Positions 1 through 7,903 of a stretch of DNA of 24,109 nt are shown piece after piece. The DNA is from Nitrospiraceae bacterium UBA6905 (GTDB lineage Bacteria > Nitrospirota > Thermodesulfovibrionia > Thermodesulfovibrionales > UBA6898): assembly GCA_002451165.1 (NCBI GenBank), contig DKBH01000001.1:1-24109 (forward strand), read 5' to 3'. A program made the position numbers and the translations under genes. Numbering within the stretch: position 1 is the first letter of the stretch; each line of letters starts with the position of its first letter. The notes under the pieces are model-generated. The model saw only the letters and a program-made list of their open reading frames with translations. It ran no database searches and had not been told where the DNA came from.

Positions 1-2
1 TG

Positions 3-77
3 CACTTCGACGTTGAATTCGGGTCTTTCATCCGCATAGGTAGAAGGATATTACGATTTAAGCGACAGTTCATTTAG
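3..77 (+). CDS. Possible C-terminal end of an upstream gene (partial)
   Basis: An open frame runs in from the left window edge for 24 codons and stops with TAG at 75-77. The visible tail is rich in Arg, Phe and Ile (it contains GSFIRIGRRILRFK). It is too short to assign a family and could be chance. The clpC promoter begins about 45 bases after the stop, so a gene ending here would fit the spacing. I do not recognise it. Confidence 0.25.
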   Translation, partial: HFDVEFGSFIRIGRRILRFKRQFI

Positions 78-121
78 GCCCTTTCTTATCATTCTCTAAC
101 CCATTGCAAAAAAAGCATTTA

Positions 122-151
122 TTGACATTTCTTGCCGTAACGCAGTAATAT
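122..151 (+). promoter_or_regulatory. Sigma-70-type promoter of clpC
   Basis: TTGACA at 122-127 matches the consensus -35 box. TAATAT at 146-151 is a good -10 box, with an 18-base spacer. Transcription would start near 158, giving a leader of about 30 bases that carries AAGGAG at 179-184 just before the clpC ATG. I see no CtsR-like direct-repeat operator, so control by the Firmicutes-type repressor is not supported. Confidence 0.7.
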
Positions 152-189
152 GTAATAGAAGATAATGGACTCTTATGTAAGGAGTTAAA

Positions 190-2631
190 ATGTTCGAGAA
201 ATTCACAGAACGCGGCAGAAAAGTAATAATATTTGCAAAGGAAGAGGCTGAAAAGCGTCAAAATGACTATCTCGGGACGGAACATCTGCTTCTTGCTATC
301 CTTAGAGAAGAAGATGGATTGCCTGTCGCCATTCTGAAAAAAATGGGTCTCACGATCGAAGAACTTAGAATGGAAATTGAGCGCAATCTCCCTGCAGGGA
401 TGAACTTGCTTACCTTTGGTGATATCCCATTCACTCCTCGGGCAAAGAAAGTCCTGGAATTGGCAGTAGAAGAAGCTCGGCTTCTTGGGCACAATTACAT
501 CGGCAGTGAGCACCTTCTGCTCGGACTCATCCGTGAGGATGAAGGAATTGCCGGAAAGATTCTGAGAAATCTTGGCGCCAATCTCCTCGGTGCACGCCAA
601 CTAACTATTAACCTCTCCATGAAGTCGTATGTCCAAGCGCGAGAGAAAAAAAGCAGTACTCCTGCCCTTGATGAGTTTGGTCGTGACCTCACCATGCTAG
701 CCAAGGAGAACAGACTTGATCCCGTAATCGGCAGAGAAGATGAGATTGAAAGAGTGTTGCAAGTTTTAGGAAGAAGGATCAAGAACAATCCTGTTATTAT
801 CGGGGAACCCGGTGTAGGAAAGACCGCTATCGTTGAGGGCTTATGTCAACGTATCGTTACCGGAGATATCCCGGAGACGCTTATCGGTAAACGGATCATT
901 TCTCTTGATCTTGGAGCGCTCATTGCCGGCACGAAGTATCGTGGCCAGTTTGAGGAGCGTCTGAAGATTGTCATGAAGGAGATCATTCAGACGGACAATG
1001 TGATCCTATTTATTGACGAACTTCATACACTCATCGGTGCTGGCGCTGCGGAAGGCTCTATTGATGCTTCGAGCATGCTGAAACCTGCTCTCTCCAGGGG
1101 TGAAATTCAGTGTATCGGAGCAACGACGCCCGATGAGTATCGAAAATATATACAAAAGGACAGAGCCTTGGAAAGGCGATTCCAGCCTATCCATGTACAG
1201 CCACCGGATATTAATACGTCAATAGAGATACTGACAGGGCTGAAGTCCCGTTATGAGTCGCATCACAAGGTAAAAATTACTCCTGAGGCACTCGCGGCAT
1301 CTGCAAAACTTTCAGACCGCTATATTCAGGACCGATTTCTGCCCGATAAGGCTATTGATGTGCTCGATGAGACTGGCTCTCGCATCAAGCTTAAGAGACT
1401 TATTCCTCCAACGGAGCTGAAAGACTTAGAGTTCCGCCTCCAGAGAATTGCCAAAGAAAAAAACCTATATATTAAGCTTCACGATCTTGAAAAGGCATCT
1501 TCTGTCAGAATGGAAGAGGAAAAACTGAGGATCATGCATGAACAAGGTCAGAAATCTTGGAAGGAAGGGTTGAGTCGGGAAATACCGATCATGACGGAAG
1601 ATGATGTTGCCTATACGGTTTCCAAGATGACCGGCATTCCTATCTTTAAAATTGAGGAGAAGGAGTCCGAAAAACTGATAAGGATGGAAGATGAACTGCA
1701 TCAGAGGATTATTGCGCAGGAAGAGGCTATTCGGGCTGTATCTCGTGCTATCCGTCGATCACGTGCGGGACTGAAGAGTTCAAAACGGCCCATTGGCTCA
1801 TTCTTTTTTTTAGGTCCAACGGGAGTCGGAAAAACGGAACTGGCTAAAGCCCTTGCTGAATTTCTCTTTAATGATGAAAATGCATTGATAAAGATTGACA
1901 TGTCTGAATACATGGAGCGATTTAATGTCTCGAAGCTTACTGGTGCTCCTCCTGGATATGTGGGATATGAGGAAGGAGGAATGCTTACAGAAAAAGTCAG
2001 GAAAAAACCATATTCCGTCATCTTATTTGATGAAATAGAAAAGGCGCATCCGGATGTGTTTAATCTGCTTCTTCAGGTCCTTGATGAGGGTGTTCTGACC
2101 GACAATTTTGGCAGAAAAGTGGATTTCAGGAATGCAGTCATTATCATGACGTCCAATTTAGGAGCGCGGATTATTGAGAAGGCTACCCCTCTGGGCTTCC
2201 AGCGAAGTGAAGTCGGAGAAATTTATGAGAACATCAAAGATAATGTCTTGAACGAGCTTCGCAAAACTTTTAACCCTGAATTTTTGAACCGTGTTGATGA
2301 CATGGTTGTCTTTCATCCTCTTTCAAAGAACCACCTCCTGGGCATCATCGATCTTCTTGTTGAAGAGATGAACAAGGAGCTTATCGACCAGGAGCTTATC
2401 GTTGAACTATCCCAGGACGTCAAGGAATGGCTTCTTGATCAATACTATAAGCCCTCATATGGCGCACGACCCATGCGGAGAGCCTTACAGAAAGAGATTG
2501 AGGACCCACTTTCAGAGGAAATTCTGAAGGGTAATTTCAAGGGCTCTCATAAGATCCGGGTGCTGCTTGAATCAAATGCCCCTGTTTTTGTCGTTGCTGA
2601 CGAGTTGCCGGTGCTCTCGGGCATTAATTAA
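190..2631 (+). CDS. clpC: ATP-dependent Clp protease ATP-binding subunit ClpC
   Basis: Hsp100 AAA+ unfoldase that feeds substrates to the ClpP peptidase in the cytoplasm. At 813 aa it has the normal ClpC length. Residues 1-145 are the double Clp-N repeat. The first AAA+ domain has Walker A GEPGVGKT at 205-212, Walker B ending in D276-E277 and the aromatic pore loop GTKYRGQ. The middle region at about 413-450 is a short UVR-like coiled coil, which identifies ClpC rather than ClpA or ClpB. The second AAA+ domain has Walker A GPTGVGKT from 542, Walker B ending D614-E615 and the pore motif GAPPGYVGYEEGG. L668-G669-F670 is the ClpP-docking tripeptide. The start is fixed by AAGGAG five bases upstream. 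It heads a tight plus-strand group with a TlpA-like gene two bases downstream. No clpP, ctsR or mcsB lies in the window. Confidence 0.97.
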   Translation: MFEKFTERGRKVIIFAKEEAEKRQNDYLGTEHLLLAILREEDGLPVAILKKMGLTIEELRMEIERNLPAGMNLLTFGDIPFTPRAKKVLELAVEEARLLGHNYIGSEHLLLGLIREDEGIAGKILRNLGANLLGARQLTINLSMKSYVQAREKKSSTPALDEFGRDLTMLAKENRLDPVIGREDEIERVLQVLGRRIKNNPVIIGEPGVGKTAIVEGLCQRIVTGDIPETLIGKRIISLDLGALIAGTKYRGQFEERLKIVMKEIIQTDNVILFIDELHTLIGAGAAEGSIDASSMLKPALSRGEIQCIGATTPDEYRKYIQKDRALERRFQPIHVQPPDINTSIEILTGLKSRYESHHKVKITPEALAASAKLSDRYIQDRFLPDKAIDVLDETGSRIKLKRLIPPTELKDLEFRLQRIAKEKNLYIKLHDLEKASSVRMEEEKLRIMHEQGQKSWKEGLSREIPIMTEDDVAYTVSKMTGIPIFKIEEKESEKLIRMEDELHQRIIAQEEAIRAVSRAIRRSRAGLKSSKRPIGSFFFLGPTGVGKTELAKALAEFLFNDENALIKIDMSEYMERFNVSKLTGAPPGYVGYEEGGMLTEKVRKKPYSVILFDEIEKAHPDVFNLLLQVLDEGVLTDNFGRKVDFRNAVIIMTSNLGARIIEKATPLGFQRSEVGEIYENIKDNVLNELRKTFNPEFLNRVDDMVVFHPLSKNHLLGIIDLLVEEMNKELIDQELIVELSQDVKEWLLDQYYKPSYGARPMRRALQKEIEDPLSEEILKGNFKGSHKIRVLLESNAPVFVVADELPVLSGIN

Positions 2632-2633
2632 GT

Positions 2634-3176
2634 ATGCGCTCCTTTATCTTTGACCGGAGACGGTTGTCAACGGTAGGGGTACTTTTTATTGTTGGTGCTA
2701 TACTCTTTTTCGCGTATGCCTGTCGAGGTTCTCGGACTGAGGTAGCAGAGGGTCTGCAAGCGCCCGCATTGGAACTGCGTGATACCGTGACCGGCCAGAA
2801 AGTGAATATTGGAAAATATAAGGGTAAGGTGCTCTTTGTGAACTTCTGGGCGACATGGTGCCCCCCTTGCCGTGAGGAAATTCCATCTATTGAGGCTCTT
2901 CACCGAGAACTCCTCAGTGACGGACGGTTCGCGTTGATCACCATTCTGTATAAGGATACACCTAAGTCTGCATATGACTACATGAATGCTAATGGGTATA
3001 CATTCCCGATATACGCCGATCACGATGGCGTTACTTCCCGTAGCTATAAGGTGACTGGCGTTCCGGAAACCTATCTTGTAGATAAGAAAGGTATTCTCAG
3101 AAAGAAAATTATCGGCGCACTTGATTGGAACTCTGCCGATGCAAGATCATTTATTAATACATTACTTCTTGAATAA
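2634..3176 (+). CDS. TlpA-like membrane-anchored thiol-disulfide oxidoreductase
   Basis: Thioredoxin-fold protein of the TlpA/ResA type, 180 aa, likely active on the periplasmic side as a disulfide reductase or maturation factor. Residues 14-30 are a hydrophobic segment ending in a cysteine (FFAYAC), which could be a weak lipobox; otherwise the segment is a plain N-terminal anchor. The redox motif WCPPC is at 75-79, followed by the fold's usual helix (REEIPSIEAL). A cis-proline region (TGVPETYLVDKKG) and a C-terminal strand follow. It starts two bases after the clpC stop and its stop overlaps the next ATG (TAATG), so it probably shares the clpC transcript. No cytochrome-biogenesis gene is adjacent, so the substrate is unknown. 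Confidence 0.9.
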   Translation: MRSFIFDRRRLSTVGVLFIVGAILFFAYACRGSRTEVAEGLQAPALELRDTVTGQKVNIGKYKGKVLFVNFWATWCPPCREEIPSIEALHRELLSDGRFALITILYKDTPKSAYDYMNANGYTFPIYADHDGVTSRSYKVTGVPETYLVDKKGILRKKIIGALDWNSADARSFINTLLLE

Positions 3177-3712
3177 TGGGTACCCCCCACCCGCCGGAAG
3201 CATCACTTCTGTTCATTTCTCTTTTGTTCTCCCGACGTGACGTCTATGATTCTGTTTCTCTGGTATTACTGAGTCGCTTTGGTGATACTCTTCTTAACAG
3301 TGATGCATGCCTGTGGAATCATACCCATTATTACGATGACGAACTTGGCGTGCCAATATTCAGAAAACTTCTTTTTTTTCGAGAGAAATTTGATCCTCTC
3401 TGCCTGCCAGATGTCAAGCTCGAAACTAATGATCTGGAAGCTGCGCATGCTGTCCAGGGCAAGCGAAGAATAAACATAGACCCCGGCTACCTGATGCGTT
3501 CCCGAGTGGTCCTTGCTTCTGCAAAGGATTACTCTCACAGAATCTATCTGGGTAAAGGAATCTACGGCGAGGTTGCCTTGTATTATCAGGGAAATCACTT
3601 CAATCCCCTTCCTTATACTTATCAAGATTATCGTAATCCCCAGACCGCGGAGCTATTCGAGCAGGCACGAAAAGAACTGATACGCAGGGAGCGCGAACGG
3701 ATCATCAGATGA
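3176..3712 (+). CDS. DUF4416 family protein
   Basis: A 178-aa protein that I recognise as DUF4416, a family of unknown function common in Nitrospirota, deltaproteobacteria and related groups. Family-type segments are the N-terminal LLFISLLFSRRDVYD, the central KRRINIDPGYL and SAKDYSHRIYLGKGIYGE, and the late LPYTYQDYRNPQT. No signal peptide, membrane segment or known catalytic motif is visible. Its ATG overlaps the stop of the TlpA-like gene by one base (TAATG) and there is no Shine-Dalgarno, so translation by termination-reinitiation is likely. Its 3' end overlaps the 3' end of the convergent proB gene by eight bases. Nothing in the context reveals a function. Confidence 0.85.
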   Translation: MGTPHPPEASLLFISLLFSRRDVYDSVSLVLLSRFGDTLLNSDACLWNHTHYYDDELGVPIFRKLLFFREKFDPLCLPDVKLETNDLEAAHAVQGKRRINIDPGYLMRSRVVLASAKDYSHRIYLGKGIYGEVALYYQGNHFNPLPYTYQDYRNPQTAELFEQARKELIRRERERIIR

Positions 3713-4802
3713 TCACGAGATTGTCCCTGTGGATTGCTTCATCTGAGTACTTATATCCCAATATATCTTCTATTTCTGTAGTTTTTTTCCCTAGAATCTT
3801 ACGAAGGTCTTCTGAACCATAATTTACCAGTCCTTTTGCGATTCGCTTTCCATCGGATGTGATACAGTATACTGCATCACCGATCTCGAAAGGACCATCT
3901 ACAGCTACAATTCCCGACGGGAGGAGGCTCCTACCACCCGTAACCAGTGCTCTCACGGCACCATCATCGAGCGTTAATGATCCCTTGGCTTTGCTGCTGT
4001 GAGCAATCCATTTTTTTCTCTGAGGTATTTTTTCTGTAAACGGTTTAACAAGGGTGCCGTGATGATGTCCCTGAACAGCAGCCAAGAGCAGCCCCGGTCT
4101 TTTACCGTTCATAATGTACACGGCTATGCCGTGCAGGGCTGCCTTTTGGGCAGCCTTCACCTTAGAATACATGCCTCCGGTACCTACCATACTGCCTGTA
4201 GCACCTGCTATTCGCTCAATTTCCGGAGTTATTGACTCGACACAGGAAATAAGCCGAGCATGCTTATTTTTTCGGGGATCATCATCATATAGGCCATCGA
4301 CGTCTGAAAGGATAAAGAATTTGTCTGCATCTATGCTGATGGCGACGAGCGCAGCAAGATTATCATTATCGCCAAACCTTATCTCATCTGTCGCTACGGT
4401 ATCATTTTCGTTTATTACCGGAATAATATTATATGAAAGCAAGGTCAACATAGTGTTCCTGGCATTGATGTATCTTTTTCGATCAGCGAAATCTTCCCTG
4501 GTAAGAAGTACTTGCGCCACGTTCTTCCCGAAATCGAAAAAAGAACGTTCATAGGCCCACATGAGATTGCTTTGTCCTGCTGCTGCGGCTGCCTGCTTGA
4601 GTCTAATTTCGACGGGGCGACTTTTCAGACCAAGTTTCCTCATGCCAGCAGCTACTGCTCCCGATGAAACGATGACCATCTCGTTGCCTTCTGTGGCAAT
4701 GGCTGAGATATCGCTGGCTATGCTGTTAATGGTGGTAAGATCGAGTCCTTTGGCTGCATCGGTAATGATATTGCTGCCTATTTTAATGACGATTCGTTTC
4801 AT
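3705..4802 (-). CDS. proB: Glutamate 5-kinase, first step of proline synthesis
   Basis: Phosphorylates L-glutamate at the gamma carboxyl, committing it to proline synthesis in the cytoplasm. It has 365 aa from the start chosen here. The amino-acid-kinase domain covers about residues 1-255. It shows KIGSNII at the N terminus, the SSGAVAAGM loop, INENDTVATDEIRFGDNDNL, ILSDVDGLYDDDPR and GTGGMYSKVKAA. A PUA domain fills about 270-365, as in most bacterial ProB proteins. I chose the ATG at 4802 because family members begin at MKRIVIKIGSN and an AGGG lies just upstream; a more distal ATG at 4829 would add nine residues. It overlaps the 3' end of obg by 20 bases, so the two are co-transcribed. The partner gene proA is not next to it. 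The downstream neighbour is the convergent DUF4416 gene. Confidence 0.95.
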   Translation of the reverse strand: MKRIVIKIGSNIITDAAKGLDLTTINSIASDISAIATEGNEMVIVSSGAVAAGMRKLGLKSRPVEIRLKQAAAAAGQSNLMWAYERSFFDFGKNVAQVLLTREDFADRKRYINARNTMLTLLSYNIIPVINENDTVATDEIRFGDNDNLAALVAISIDADKFFILSDVDGLYDDDPRKNKHARLISCVESITPEIERIAGATGSMVGTGGMYSKVKAAQKAALHGIAVYIMNGKRPGLLLAAVQGHHHGTLVKPFTEKIPQRKKWIAHSSKAKGSLTLDDGAVRALVTGGRSLLPSGIVAVDGPFEIGDAVYCITSDGKRIAKGLVNYGSEDLRKILGKKTTEIEDILGYKYSDEAIHRDNLVII

Positions 4803-5805
4803 GACGTGCCCTGTCAAGAATTTGAGCAAGATACCATACTATCTCCCTTATGCCGGAACCTGTTGCAGCAGAGATTGCAAAAAAATCAATATCGATAGTT
4901 TTGCAGTATTCTCTGAGCATGTCAAGCCTCCTTTCGTCAGAAGCAGCATCTATTTTTGTAGCGAGAACTGCATGATGTTTTGATGTTATATCCTTCCCGT
5001 ACATCTCGAGTTCTTTTGTAATTATATTATAGCGCGATACAGGGTTCTCATCCGACATATCGGAAACATCCACAAGGTGGAGAAATACTCGCGTGCGTTC
5101 AATATGTCGGAGGAACTGAAATCCCAATCCGGTTCCTTGATGAGCGCCTTCTATGAGTCCCGGGATATCAGCGACGACAAAACTATCAAAATCGTTGATT
5201 CTTACAACTCCGAGACTGGGTACCAGTGTTGTAAAAGGGTAATCGGCTATCTTGGGGCGAGCTGATGACAGGACAGAAATCAGAGTCGACTTGCCAGCAT
5301 TGGGTAGTCCTACAAGACCGACATCGGCAAGAAGTTTTAATTCGAGGATATATTGTCGGCATTCACCTTCCTGCCCTGGTAGCGCGAAGCGGGGAACTTG
5401 TCGTGTAGGTGTTGCAAAATGCTGATTACCCAGCCCTCCCCGTCCGCCCCGGGCTGCGATAAACTCCTGCCCTTCCTGAACAAGATCGGCAGCCAGCAGA
5501 GTGCTCACCGCATCTCGTATTACCGTACCTACGGGGACAGGGATAATAAGATCGACACCATCCTTGCCGTGCATCTTCTTCCCCATTCCATGTCTTCCGT
5601 TTTGAGCCTCATACTCTCTCTTATAGCGAAAATCAAGGAGAGTATTCAGTTCCCCTGTTGCCTTGAATATCACATGCCCACCCCGTCCGCCATCGCCACC
5701 GTCAGGCCCCCCCTTTGGGACATACTTTTCCCTCCGGAAACTGATGCATCCGTTGCCGCCATCTCCGCCTTTGACTCTAACATCTGCAGTATCGATGAAT
5801 TGCAT
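4783..5805 (-). CDS. obg: Ribosome-associated GTPase Obg/CgtA
   Basis: Essential GTPase that binds the 50S subunit during assembly and links it to growth control. It has 340 aa. Residues 1-158 are the glycine-rich Obg fold (VKGGDGGNGCISFRREKYVP at the start). The G domain follows with G1 GLPNAGKST, G3 DIPGLIEG, G4 TKID and G5 ISAATGSG. It ends shortly after the G domain, so the C-terminal OCT domain of some Gram-positive homologues is absent, as in many Gram-negative versions. The ATG is fixed by the conserved N terminus, yet the bases before it are U-rich with no Shine-Dalgarno and directly follow a terminator-like hairpin. It lies downstream of rplU-rpmA and overlaps proB. Confidence 0.96.
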   Translation of the reverse strand: MQFIDTADVRVKGGDGGNGCISFRREKYVPKGGPDGGDGGRGGHVIFKATGELNTLLDFRYKREYEAQNGRHGMGKKMHGKDGVDLIIPVPVGTVIRDAVSTLLAADLVQEGQEFIAARGGRGGLGNQHFATPTRQVPRFALPGQEGECRQYILELKLLADVGLVGLPNAGKSTLISVLSSARPKIADYPFTTLVPSLGVVRINDFDSFVVADIPGLIEGAHQGTGLGFQFLRHIERTRVFLHLVDVSDMSDENPVSRYNIITKELEMYGKDITSKHHAVLATKIDAASDERRLDMLREYCKTIDIDFFAISAATGSGIREIVWYLAQILDRARHETNRH

Positions 5806-5836
5806 ATAAATAAAAAAGGCAGATCGCAGTCTGCCT
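5806..5836 (-). terminator. Intrinsic terminator or attenuator between rpmA and obg
   Basis: Read on the minus strand, AGGCAGA (5836-5830) and TCTGCCT (5823-5817) form a perfect 7-bp stem around a six-base loop. The stem is followed at once by an unbroken U run and then AUUUAU, reaching the obg ATG. This is a textbook Rho-independent terminator for rplU-rpmA. Because obg follows directly with no separate promoter that I can see, read-through would set obg-proB expression. Confidence 0.75.
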
Positions 5837-5862
5837 ATTGATCTTTCTTGTAGAAGAAGAAA

Positions 5863-6126
5863 CTACTGTTGGATACTTGGATAGACGCTAACCTTCAGTC
5901 TTGTCTTATCTTTTCTCTCGAATGCAACAATACCATCCACAAGGGAAAAGAGCGTATCGTCAGACCCTTTTTGCACATTCGTGCCAGGATGGAATTTCGT
6001 GCCCCTTTGTCTCACCAGAATATTCCCAGCCTTAACGTACTGGCCTCCAAAACGCTTTATGCCGAGTCGCTGTGATTGACTGTCGCGTCCGTTTCGTGAA
6101 CTTCCAACACCTTTTTTATGTGCCAT
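5863..6126 (-). CDS. rpmA: 50S ribosomal protein L27
   Basis: L27 sits at the peptidyl-transferase centre of the large subunit and its N terminus reaches the tRNA ends. At 87 aa it has the family's length. The signature region AHKKGVGSSRNGRDSQSQRL at the N terminus and GGQYVKAGNILVRQRGTKF in the middle are unmistakable. There is no Firmicutes-type N-terminal extension that would need cleavage. The ATG lies one base after the rplU stop and is served by a GGAGG inside the last rplU codons, so the two are coupled. A terminator hairpin follows 26 bases after the stop. Confidence 0.97.
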   Translation of the reverse strand: MAHKKGVGSSRNGRDSQSQRLGIKRFGGQYVKAGNILVRQRGTKFHPGTNVQKGSDDTLFSLVDGIVAFERKDKTRLKVSVYPSIQQ

Positions 6127-6127
6127 G

Positions 6128-6445
6128 CTATCCTCCGACTATAATGTCTTTTATAGTAACAAGCGAATATTGCTGCCGATGACCCCTTGTTTTTTTGTGA
6201 CCCTTCCGAGGTTTTTTCTTGAAAATGAGGATCTTTTTTCCTTTTTCTTCATCCAGAAGCTCTGCATTAACCGAGGCACTCTTGACATACGGATTGCCAA
6301 TCAGTATTCCATTGTCACGTGACACAAGAAGTACTTTTTCGAATGTGACGGCGGTGCCGGCACTTGAAGCTATTTTCTGCATCCGGATTGTATCACCAGG
6401 TGAAACTTTGTGCTGGAAACCTCCCCAATCAACTATCGCATACAT
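6128..6445 (-). CDS. rplU: 50S ribosomal protein L21
   Basis: Large-subunit protein binding 23S rRNA, 105 aa from the start used here. The family start MYAIVDWGGFQHKVSPGD is present, as is the basic C-terminal loop KKPRKGHKKTRGHRQQ, which contacts rRNA. The ATG at 6445 is preceded by GGAGGTGATG with good spacing. A longer frame opening 21 bases further upstream would place this Shine-Dalgarno inside the gene and is rejected. It has its own strong promoter just after the HD-GYP stop codon and is followed by rpmA one base later. Confidence 0.97.
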   Translation of the reverse strand: MYAIVDWGGFQHKVSPGDTIRMQKIASSAGTAVTFEKVLLVSRDNGILIGNPYVKSASVNAELLDEEKGKKILIFKKKPRKGHKKTRGHRQQYSLVTIKDIIVGG

Positions 6446-6468
6446 ATTTTCATCACCTCCAATCAATT

Positions 6469-6497
6469 ATTAAAACAACATGCTCAAAAAATGTCAA
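6469..6497 (-). promoter_or_regulatory. Promoter of rplU-rpmA
   Basis: On the minus strand, TTGACA (6497-6492) is followed after exactly 17 bases by TTTAAT (6474-6469), five of six matches to the -10 consensus. Transcription would start near 6462, leaving a short leader with the rplU Shine-Dalgarno at 6459-6455. The -35 box sits three bases past the HD-GYP stop codon, so the ribosomal protein genes can be expressed independently of the upstream tat and signalling genes. Confidence 0.7.
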
Positions 6498-6499
6498 CA

Positions 6500-7903
6500 C
6501 TATAGCAGATATTCGGCCAGATTGATATTGTATTTCGTTGGATCCAGCGTCTTCCGGATAGACCTGATATGCAGATCTTTTTCATTCTTTTCTGTGAGGT
6601 CTACGATCATTCCCTTAATTCTGTTGCCAGCTTCATTTACAATGATCATTACCCGTGGACGGTTTGGAAATAGCTGATTACTTTCACAGACAAGTCCAAG
6701 TTCTCTTGTATCGAGCATAACGAGAGTACCAATCGGATAGACGCCTACCATATTAGTAAAGAATTTAAATATCAGCGGATCCAGCTGCGTACCTGCACGC
6801 TCCATCATGATGCTCAGTGCCTTATCTGGCGAAAGGGGTGTCCTTGAATAAACGCGTGCTGACGTCATTGCATCATACTGATCTGCAACGCTCACGATTC
6901 GACTGTAAAGATCGATATGTATCTTCTTCCTAGCCTTGGGATATCCGGTCAGATCGAAGTTCATGTGGTGCTCAAAAGCAACTATTGCCGACTTGATAGT
7001 GAGATCGTCAAACTTCTTCAGTTTTAGGATAGCCTTAAGCCCCCACACAGGATGTTTTCTTATGATGTTCCACTCATCGTCAGTGAAATTCGAAGGTTTA
7101 TTCAGCACTTCATTAGGTATATCCATCTTTCCGATGTCATGGAAAAGTGAAACCATGCCAAGTTCTGTGAGCATACGCCTGCTCATCCCGAGACGCTGAC
7201 CAAGTGCGATAGTGAGAATGCTAACGTTTACAGAATGATGATAGGTATACTCGTCATAATCCTTTATAGCAGTCATACCCAAGAGCAGCTGTTCTTGCTC
7301 AAGAATTTGATCTACCATTGATTCAACAACGCGCTTTGCTTTCTTAATATTAACCTTTTCGCCGGTCTTTATTTTATTTATGACGCCCTGTGTAAAAGAA
7401 ACTGCATTAAAGTACGTTTTCTTTACCATTTTCCTGACGTCCAGCGAATCATCCTCGACGATTTTTTTCAGAATACCGACATCAATATTTCTGACGTGCG
7501 TAATTTCTTCCTGAATTGTGTTAAATGGCTCTTGCGAAAATGATGCATCAAGAAACGCCTTGATGAACCGTTTGATATCATCAGAGCGTATCTGACCTTT
7601 GAAGGTGACGCTGCCGAGTTCGCGCTTTTTGAACTCGCGCACCATGAAATCAAAGTTGAGAAGATATTCCAGTGAATACCTAATACGATATTCATTCATG
7701 TAGAAAAACTCTCCTCGAAGTTCAAGCACGAGAATATTTTCTTGTGACACCAGCGTATTGATCATCGCTACAAGACGACTGATCGACGAAACAAGGGCAA
7801 CGTTGTTTGCATCATGAATTTGTGACGTGCGAAGCACCACGGAGAGCTGATTGATTAATTCCTTAGCATTCTTGTGGAGTTCTCGTTCCTGCTTACCGTC
7901 CAT
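6500..7903 (-). CDS. HD-GYP domain protein, probable cyclic-di-GMP phosphodiesterase
   Basis: 467 aa. The N-terminal ~120 residues form an unnamed module that resembles the N terminus of the adjacent HEAT-repeat protein. Residues ~215-400 are an HD-GYP domain, a family that hydrolyses cyclic di-GMP. The likely metal ligands are all visible: E218 and H222 in the first helix, H255-D256 (HDIGK), H284 (KHP), H312-H313 and D341. The signature loop reads HHMNFDLTGYP (GYP at 320-322), lacking the glutamate and glycine of the usual HHExxDGxGYP, so activity is likely but specificity less certain. No REC, PAS or membrane segment is present, so it is cytoplasmic. Its ATG overlaps the HEAT-protein stop by 11 bases with AGAGG upstream, so translation is coupled. 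Confidence 0.9.
   Translation of the reverse strand: MDGKQERELHKNAKELINQLSVVLRTSQIHDANNVALVSSISRLVAMINTLVSQENILVLELRGEFFYMNEYRIRYSLEYLLNFDFMVREFKKRELGSVTFKGQIRSDDIKRFIKAFLDASFSQEPFNTIQEEITHVRNIDVGILKKIVEDDSLDVRKMVKKTYFNAVSFTQGVINKIKTGEKVNIKKAKRVVESMVDQILEQEQLLLGMTAIKDYDEYTYHHSVNVSILTIALGQRLGMSRRMLTELGMVSLFHDIGKMDIPNEVLNKPSNFTDDEWNIIRKHPVWGLKAILKLKKFDDLTIKSAIVAFEHHMNFDLTGYPKARKKIHIDLYSRIVSVADQYDAMTSARVYSRTPLSPDKALSIMMERAGTQLDPLIFKFFTNMVGVYPIGTLVMLDTRELGLVCESNQLFPNRPRVMIIVNEAGNRIKGMIVDLTEKNEKDLHIRSIRKTLDPTKYNINLAEYLL

Noticed and set aside
70..600. A 176-codon minus-strand frame overlapping the clpC promoter and N terminus
   Set aside because: Low-complexity Phe/Lys-rich product with no known motif; lies antisense to clpC and its promoter.
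4114..4983. Plus-strand frames opposite proB and the end of obg
   Set aside because: No domain features; shadows of well-supported minus-strand genes.
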